In this document: positions 60,025-64,000 of the stretch, in pieces | Numbering within the stretch: the first letter of the stretch is position 1 | Layout of the letters: every line of letters begins with the position of its first letter | NCBI RefSeq assembly: GCF_016406145.1 | Contig: NZ_CP066306.1 | Coordinates: forward strand, 1,798,001-1,862,000 | Reading direction: 5' to 3' | Source of the DNA: Pseudomonas putida | GTDB lineage: Bacteria; Pseudomonadota; Gammaproteobacteria; Pseudomonadales; Pseudomonadaceae | DNA length: 64,000 bases | Program-made: the position numbers and the translations under genes | Notes under the pieces: model-generated | What the model saw: the letters and a program-made list of their open reading frames with translations, nothing else | Databases searched by the model: none | What the model was told of the DNA's origin: nothing

Positions 60025-60741
60025 CTACCCGAGGGTGGTCTTGGCCAAACCGGGAAAGTCTGTAATCAGGCTGTCCACGCCAAAATCAGCGAGCCGGCGC
60101 ATCAGTGCCGGCTCGTTGACCGTCCACACCGATACATGCAAACCCTGGCCCTGCGCTTTCAGCAGGCGCTCGGGGGTGCACAGTGTCCAGTTCAACGCCA
60201 GCAGATCGCAGCCATAGTTCTGCGCGACTTTTAGCGGGTCGAGCCAGGCGTACTCGGCGACCAGGCCGCGCTTTACGTCAGGCACCAGCTCCAGCGCAGC
60301 ACCCAGTACTTCCCGAGAGCTCGAGGTGATGGTCACCTTTTCCAGCAGGCCGTACTGCTGTGCCAGTTCCCGAATCGCCAGTACCGTGGTGGCGGCACGG
60401 GTCCGCGAGGCGCTCTTGACCTCCAGTTGCCAGTGCTCGAAGGGGCATTTTTCGAACAATTCTTCCAACCGTGGGATAGGGCAGGGCTGCACATGGCCCG
60501 GGCCGCCCCTGCGTGCGTCGTAGGTGACCAGGTCGGCTGCCGGGTGTTCGACCACCTTGCCGCGCCGGCCTGTGGTGCGCTTGAGGGTAGGGTCGTGGAT
60601 GACCATCAGTTCATTGTCGGCCGACAGGTGCAGGTCCAGTTCGCAGCGGGTCACGCCGTGGGACAGGCACTGACGGAAACTGTGCAGAGTGTTCTCGGGC
60701 GCTTCGCCCTTGGCGCCGCGGTGGCCATAGATGAGGGTCAC
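60025..60741 (-). CDS. glpQ: Glycerophosphodiester phosphodiesterase
   Basis: A 238-residue GDPD-family enzyme hydrolysing glycerophosphodiesters to glycerol-3-phosphate and alcohol. The catalytic signature is YGHRGAKGEAPENT at the N-terminus; Glu/Asp ligands are in CELDLHLSADNELMVIHD. It has no signal peptide, so it is a cytosolic UgpQ-like type rather than periplasmic GlpQ. It is second in a leftward operon behind the PilZ gene (31 bp gap). Confidence 0.92.
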   Translation of the reverse strand: MTLIYGHRGAKGEAPENTLHSFRQCLSHGVTRCELDLHLSADNELMVIHDPTLKRTTGRRGKVVEHPAADLVTYDARRGGPGHVQPCPIPRLEELFEKCPFEHWQLEVKSASRTRAATTVLAIRELAQQYGLLEKVTITSSSREVLGAALELVPDVKRGLVAEYAWLDPLKVAQNYGCDLLALNWTLCTPERLLKAQGQGLHVSVWTVNEPALMRRLADFGVDSLITDFPGLAKTTLG

Positions 60742-60772
60742 GTTCGTTCCTTCAGGTCAAAAATGAAAAGGC

Positions 60773-61357
60773 TCAGGAGGCAGGGTCGCCCTGTTCCAGC
60801 TGCTGGCGCCGTTGCTGCTGTTGGCGCTGCAGGATGTAGCGGGCCAGCAACTGGCGCTGGGCATCGGTCATGTCGGTGAATTCGGTGCCAAGTTCGAAGC
60901 TGCCATCGGCACGCGGGTCGCAGTGGGTGACCTTGCCGCGCAGCAGCAGGCCGTGGGCGCGGGGCATCAACACCATCTTCACTTTGACCCGGGTGCCTGG
61001 GGCGATTTGCTGAGTTTGTGCGAATTCGATGCCACCTTCGGAGATGATCACCCGTTGGGGCTGGCCGATCTCGCCGATCAGGGTTTGCGCGACCACCGCG
61101 CTGAGCAGGTCCAGGCGCTTGTTCTGCGCCCGCAGGAACGCCGCCAGGGTGCGGTCCTTTTCGCTCAGCTGACGCAACAGGTGCTGGGACTCGAAGTCGG
61201 ACAGGTGCAGCTCGCTGAGCAGGTTGAACAGTGGTGAATCATCCTGCAACAGTTCTGGCTCAAGGGCTTCGGCCGCGCTCAGGGGGCTGATTTCCAGTGC
61301 GATCCGATCTTCGATGCGGTAGTATTCGCGGCGATCTTCTTCGTCTAATGTCGTCAT
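60773..61357 (-). CDS. PilZ-domain protein with atypical motif
   Basis: A 194-residue protein starting MTTLDEEDRREYYRIEDRIA. R10-x3-R14 fits the first PilZ motif, and QRVIISEGGIEF (S106-x2-G109) the second, but the Asp/Asn usual two residues before Ser is Ile, and the two motifs are about 90 residues apart because of a helical insertion. C-di-GMP binding is therefore uncertain. The C-terminus is Gln/Arg-rich. The start is ATG 61357, divergent from lolC by 93 bp; the longer open frame to 62029 is antisense to lolC and rejected. Confidence 0.82.
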   Translation of the reverse strand: MTTLDEEDRREYYRIEDRIALEISPLSAAEALEPELLQDDSPLFNLLSELHLSDFESQHLLRQLSEKDRTLAAFLRAQNKRLDLLSAVVAQTLIGEIGQPQRVIISEGGIEFAQTQQIAPGTRVKVKMVLMPRAHGLLLRGKVTHCDPRADGSFELGTEFTDMTDAQRQLLARYILQRQQQQRRQQLEQGDPAS

Positions 61358-61450
61358 GGCGAACCCATGGTAGCGGCGGTGGTCCGAGTGTAAAGCCGCC
61401 GCAGGCGCCTCGCCACAAGGACGTTCCCTTTCATCCGAACAAGCCCCGAC

Positions 61451-62701
61451 ATGTTCAGACCTCTTTTCGCATTCATTGGTACGCGCTACACCCGTGCCAA
61501 GCGCCGTAATCACTTCGTCTCGTTCATTTCCCTGACCTCGATGATCGGCCTCGCCCTGGGCGTGGTAGTGATGATCGTGGTGCTCTCGGTAATGAACGGT
61601 TTCGACCACGAGATGCGTACCCGCGTGCTGGGCATGGTCCCTCACGCCACGCTCGAGAGCGGCCAGCCGATCAACGACTGGCCTGCCCTTGCCCAACAAG
61701 TAAAGCAGAATCCGCAGGTGCTGGCGGTTGCGCCCTATACCCAGATGCAGGGCCTGCTGACCTTTGATGGCAAGGTGCAGAAGGTGCTGCTCAATGGTAT
61801 CGACCCGGGCCGCGAGCGTGAGGTGTCGATCATCGACAACTTCATTCAGCAAGGCCGCCTTGATCAGCTGGCGCCAGGCGAGTGGGGCATCATGATCGGT
61901 GACAAGGCGGCCGCCAAGCTGGGGGTGGCCATCGGCGACAAGCTGACCTTCGTCGCCCCTGAAGTCAGCGTGACGCCGGCCGGCATGTTCCCGCGCATGA
62001 AGCGCTTCACCGTGGTCGGCACCTTCCACGTTGGTGCTGGCGAGATCGACGGTTACCTGGGCCTGACCAACATTGCCGACCTTTCACGGCTGCACCGCTG
62101 GAAGGCGGACCAGGTGCAGGGCCTGCGCCTGAAGTTCGACGACCTGTTCCAGGCGCCACGTGTGGCCTGGAGCATCGCCCAGCAGTTGGGTGACCAGGAG
62201 TACTACAGCCGCGACTGGACCCGTACCCACGGCAACCTGTACCAGGCGATCCGCATGGAAAAAGCCATGATCGGCCTGCTGCTGTTGCTGATCGTTGCGG
62301 TGGCGGCGTTCAACATCATTTCCACCCTGGTGATGGTGGTCAACGACAAGCGTGGTGACATCGCCATCCTCCGTACCCTTGGCGCCACGCCCGGGCAGAT
62401 CATGGCCATCTTCATGGTTCAGGGTACGGTGATCGGAGTCATCGGCACCCTGATCGGTGCAGTGGTCGGTATCCTTGCTGCGCTCAACGTCAGTGCGGCG
62501 ATCGCCGGCATCGAGAAACTGATCGGGCACAAGTTCCTCAACGCTGACGTGTATTTCATCGATTACCTGCCCTCGCAGATCCAGGCCCAGGATGTGTACA
62601 TGGTCTGCGGTGCGGCGCTGGTCCTGAGTTTCTTCGCCACCCTGTACCCGGCCTGGCGTGCGGCCCGCACCCAGCCTGCAGAGGCGCTACGTTATGAGTG
62701 A
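61451..62701 (+). CDS. lolC: Lipoprotein-releasing ABC permease LolC
   Basis: A 416-residue permease of the LolCDE complex, which extracts outer-membrane lipoproteins from the inner membrane to LolA. TM1 lies at about 25-50 ([20 protein letters not shown]), a large periplasmic MacB-like domain at about 50-265, and an FtsX-type three-helix block at about 270-400 ending in [18 protein letters not shown]. Its stop overlaps the lolD start by 8 bp. Together with the lolE-like gene after lolD it forms the heteromeric permease pair. Confidence 0.93.
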   Translation: MFRPLFAFIGTRYTRAKRRNHFVSFISLTSMIGLALGVVVMIVVLSVMNGFDHEMRTRVLGMVPHATLESGQPINDWPALAQQVKQNPQVLAVAPYTQMQGLLTFDGKVQKVLLNGIDPGREREVSIIDNFIQQGRLDQLAPGEWGIMIGDKAAAKLGVAIGDKLTFVAPEVSVTPAGMFPRMKRFTVVGTFHVGAGEIDGYLGLTNIADLSRLHRWKADQVQGLRLKFDDLFQAPRVAWSIAQQLGDQEYYSRDWTRTHGNLYQAIRMEKAMIGLLLLLIVAVAAFNIISTLVMVVNDKRGDIAILRTLGATPGQIMAIFMVQGTVIGVIGTLIGAVVGILAALNVSAAIAGIEKLIGHKFLNADVYFIDYLPSQIQAQDVYMVCGAALVLSFFATLYPAWRAARTQPAEALRYE

Positions 62702-63392
62702 GTCGCGCATGAGTGATAAAGCCGTTCTGAGTTGCCGCAACCTGGGCAAGTCCTACGACGAGGGGCCGGAGTCGGTGCAAGTGCTGGCCGGGCTCAACCT
62801 CGAACTGCACGCAGGGGAGCGGGTGGCCATCGTCGGCAGTTCCGGTTCGGGCAAGAGCACCTTGCTCAACCTGCTGGGCGGCCTCGATCGGCCGACCCAA
62901 GGCAGCGTCTGGCTGGCCGGCGAAGAGCTGTCGGCGCTTGGCGAGCGGGCCCGCGGCCTGCTGCGCAACCGCGAGCTGGGCTTTGTCTACCAGTTCCACC
63001 ACCTGCTGCCCGAGTTCACCGCCATGGAGAACGTGTGCATGCCGCTGCTGATCGGCCGCACCGCGATCCCCGAGGCACGTGAGCGCGCCGAGGCACTGCT
63101 CAAGCGTGTCGGCCTGGGCCACCGCCTGCACCACAAGCCGGCCGAGCTGTCCGGTGGTGAGCGTCAGCGGGTGGCCATTGCCCGGGCGCTGGTCAACCGG
63201 CCGGGCCTGGTGATGCTCGATGAGCCGACCGGCAACCTCGACCACCACACCGCCCAAGGCATCCAGGAATTGATGCAGGAGCTGTCCAGCGCCTCGCGCA
63301 CGGCATTCCTGGTGGTGACCCACGACCTCAACCTGGCGCGCCAGATGGATCGCGTGCTGAAACTCGACGACGGTCATCTGGTGGCAATCTGA
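62694..63392 (+). CDS. lolD: Lipoprotein-releasing ATPase LolD
   Basis: A 232-residue ABC ATPase energising lipoprotein release. Walker [13 protein letters not shown]-loop [11 protein letters not shown] (the LolD motif that contacts LolC/E), signature [15 protein letters not shown] and Walker [12 protein letters not shown]. The start is ATG 62694, overlapping lolC by 8 bp (coupled); ATG 62709 (MSDKAVLS) is an alternative. It is followed by lolE 56 bp on. Confidence 0.95.
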   Translation: MSESRMSDKAVLSCRNLGKSYDEGPESVQVLAGLNLELHAGERVAIVGSSGSGKSTLLNLLGGLDRPTQGSVWLAGEELSALGERARGLLRNRELGFVYQFHHLLPEFTAMENVCMPLLIGRTAIPEARERAEALLKRVGLGHRLHHKPAELSGGERQRVAIARALVNRPGLVMLDEPTGNLDHHTAQGIQELMQELSSASRTAFLVVTHDLNLARQMDRVLKLDDGHLVAI

Positions 63393-63448
63393 GCCGCTTG
63401 CACGGGGTGGCCTGAGCCGCCCCGCAACTTTTTCAGTGGGTGTTTTAC

Positions 63449-64000
63449 ATGTTCAGACCCTTGCCCTTGTTCATCGGTGCGCGCTACACCCGTGCCAAGC
63501 GCCGCAACCATTTCATCTCGTTCATCTCGATGACTTCGATGATCGGCCTGTCCCTGGGTGTGCTGGCGATGATCGTGGTGCTGTCGGTGATGAATGGCTT
63601 CCAGCGCGAAATGAGCTCGCGCATCCTCGGCCTGGTGCCACACGCCAGCATCCTCGGCGTGCAGCCTTTGGGCGACTGGCGCAAGGCTGCCGACGCGGCA
63701 CTGCAGAACCCGGCAGTGATGGCCGCTGCGCCGATCACCGAGATGGAGGGCATGCTCTCCTACAAAGGTGCGATGCAGCCCATCCAGGTTAGCGGTATCG
63801 ACCCGGCCGAAGAGGGCAAGGTCTCGATCGTCGGCCAGCACATCGTGCAGGGGCGCCTGCAGGCCCTGCAGCCGGGTGAGTATGGCGTGGTGATCGGCGA
63901 GCTGACTGCGCGCCGATTCCGCCTCAATACCGGCGACAAACTGACCCTGATCGTGCCGGAAATCAGCAAGGAGCCGGGCGGCATCACCCCGCGCATGCAG
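63449..64000 (+). CDS. lolE: Lipoprotein-releasing ABC permease LolE, 5' part
   Basis: The first 184 codons of the second permease; the window ends within the periplasmic domain. It starts [20 protein letters not shown], almost the same as LolC, with TM1 at about 26-50. LolC and LolE are paralogues with distinct jobs, LolE binding lipoprotein substrate and LolC the carrier LolA (published for E. coli). Assignment as LolE rests on its place after lolD. Confidence 0.88.
   Translation, partial: MFRPLPLFIGARYTRAKRRNHFISFISMTSMIGLSLGVLAMIVVLSVMNGFQREMSSRILGLVPHASILGVQPLGDWRKAADAALQNPAVMAAAPITEMEGMLSYKGAMQPIQVSGIDPAEEGKVSIVGQHIVQGRLQALQPGEYGVVIGELTARRFRLNTGDKLTLIVPEISKEPGGITPRMQ

Overview
The window looks like chromosomal DNA from the Pseudomonas putida group. 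It is GC-rich and carries typical Pseudomonas core genes in genus-typical order: topA between fadBA and sulA-lexA-psrA, mfd next to a two-part-start GAPDH gene, sthA and lolCDE, and an Aer-type receptor beside acnA. REP-type palindromes lie between genes. I see no prophage, insertion sequence, CRISPR array, plasmid function or rRNA. One tRNA, tRNA-Pro(CGG), is present. Gene identities come from reading the translated sequence; no database search was run.

Layout. 1-3.2 kb: a BvgS/EvgS-type hybrid sensor kinase, cut by the left edge, with its LuxR-type regulator. 3.4-7.5 kb: a dNTP triphosphohydrolase, a yqjD-yqjE-yqjK-like envelope operon and an ammonium transporter. 7.6-9.7 kb: small genes, including an M15 peptidase and an unknown gene behind a clear LexA box, then an RluA-family enzyme. 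9.7-15.6 kb: an Aer-type receptor, aconitase A and rlmM. 15.6-16.4 kb: a large imperfect inverted repeat flanked by short tandem repeats. 16.4-22.3 kb: tusA, pdxB, an MsbA-like ABC exporter, a chemoreceptor, tRNA-Pro and a small lipoprotein. 22.5-31.4 kb: moaB-moeA, a glycosyltransferase, a YegS-like lipid kinase, a NarL-type two-component pair, a degenerate Hpt-like protein divergent from cheV, and a MOSC protein. 31.4-36.6 kb: slt, uup, a universal stress protein and a small membrane protein.

37-48 kb holds fatty-acid oxidation (fadBA), topA, the SOS pair lexA-sulA and psrA, then an unusual signal-less YkuD protein placed directly before nagZ. 48-55.5 kb is an apparent mfd-csiV-SWIM/SNF2 helicase operon. 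55.7-64 kb carries a GAPDH with a long N-terminal extension, apbE, sthA, a pilZ-glpQ-like pair, and the lolCDE lipoprotein-sorting operon, cut by the right edge in lolE.

How the genes connect. Three regulatory circuits can be read from DNA: two tandem LexA boxes in the lexA-sulA promoter, one LexA box before the unknown 102-residue gene at 8439, and two abutting PsrA-type palindromes over the psrA promoter. PsrA is the known fatty-acid-responsive regulator of fadBA in Pseudomonas, so psrA and fadBA 8 kb away probably form one circuit. The strongest candidates for new biology are the 15.6-16.4 kb inverted repeat, the SOS-box gene, the cytosolic YkuD-nagZ pair, the His-less Hpt protein beside cheV, and a 36-codon ORF before the glycosyltransferase.
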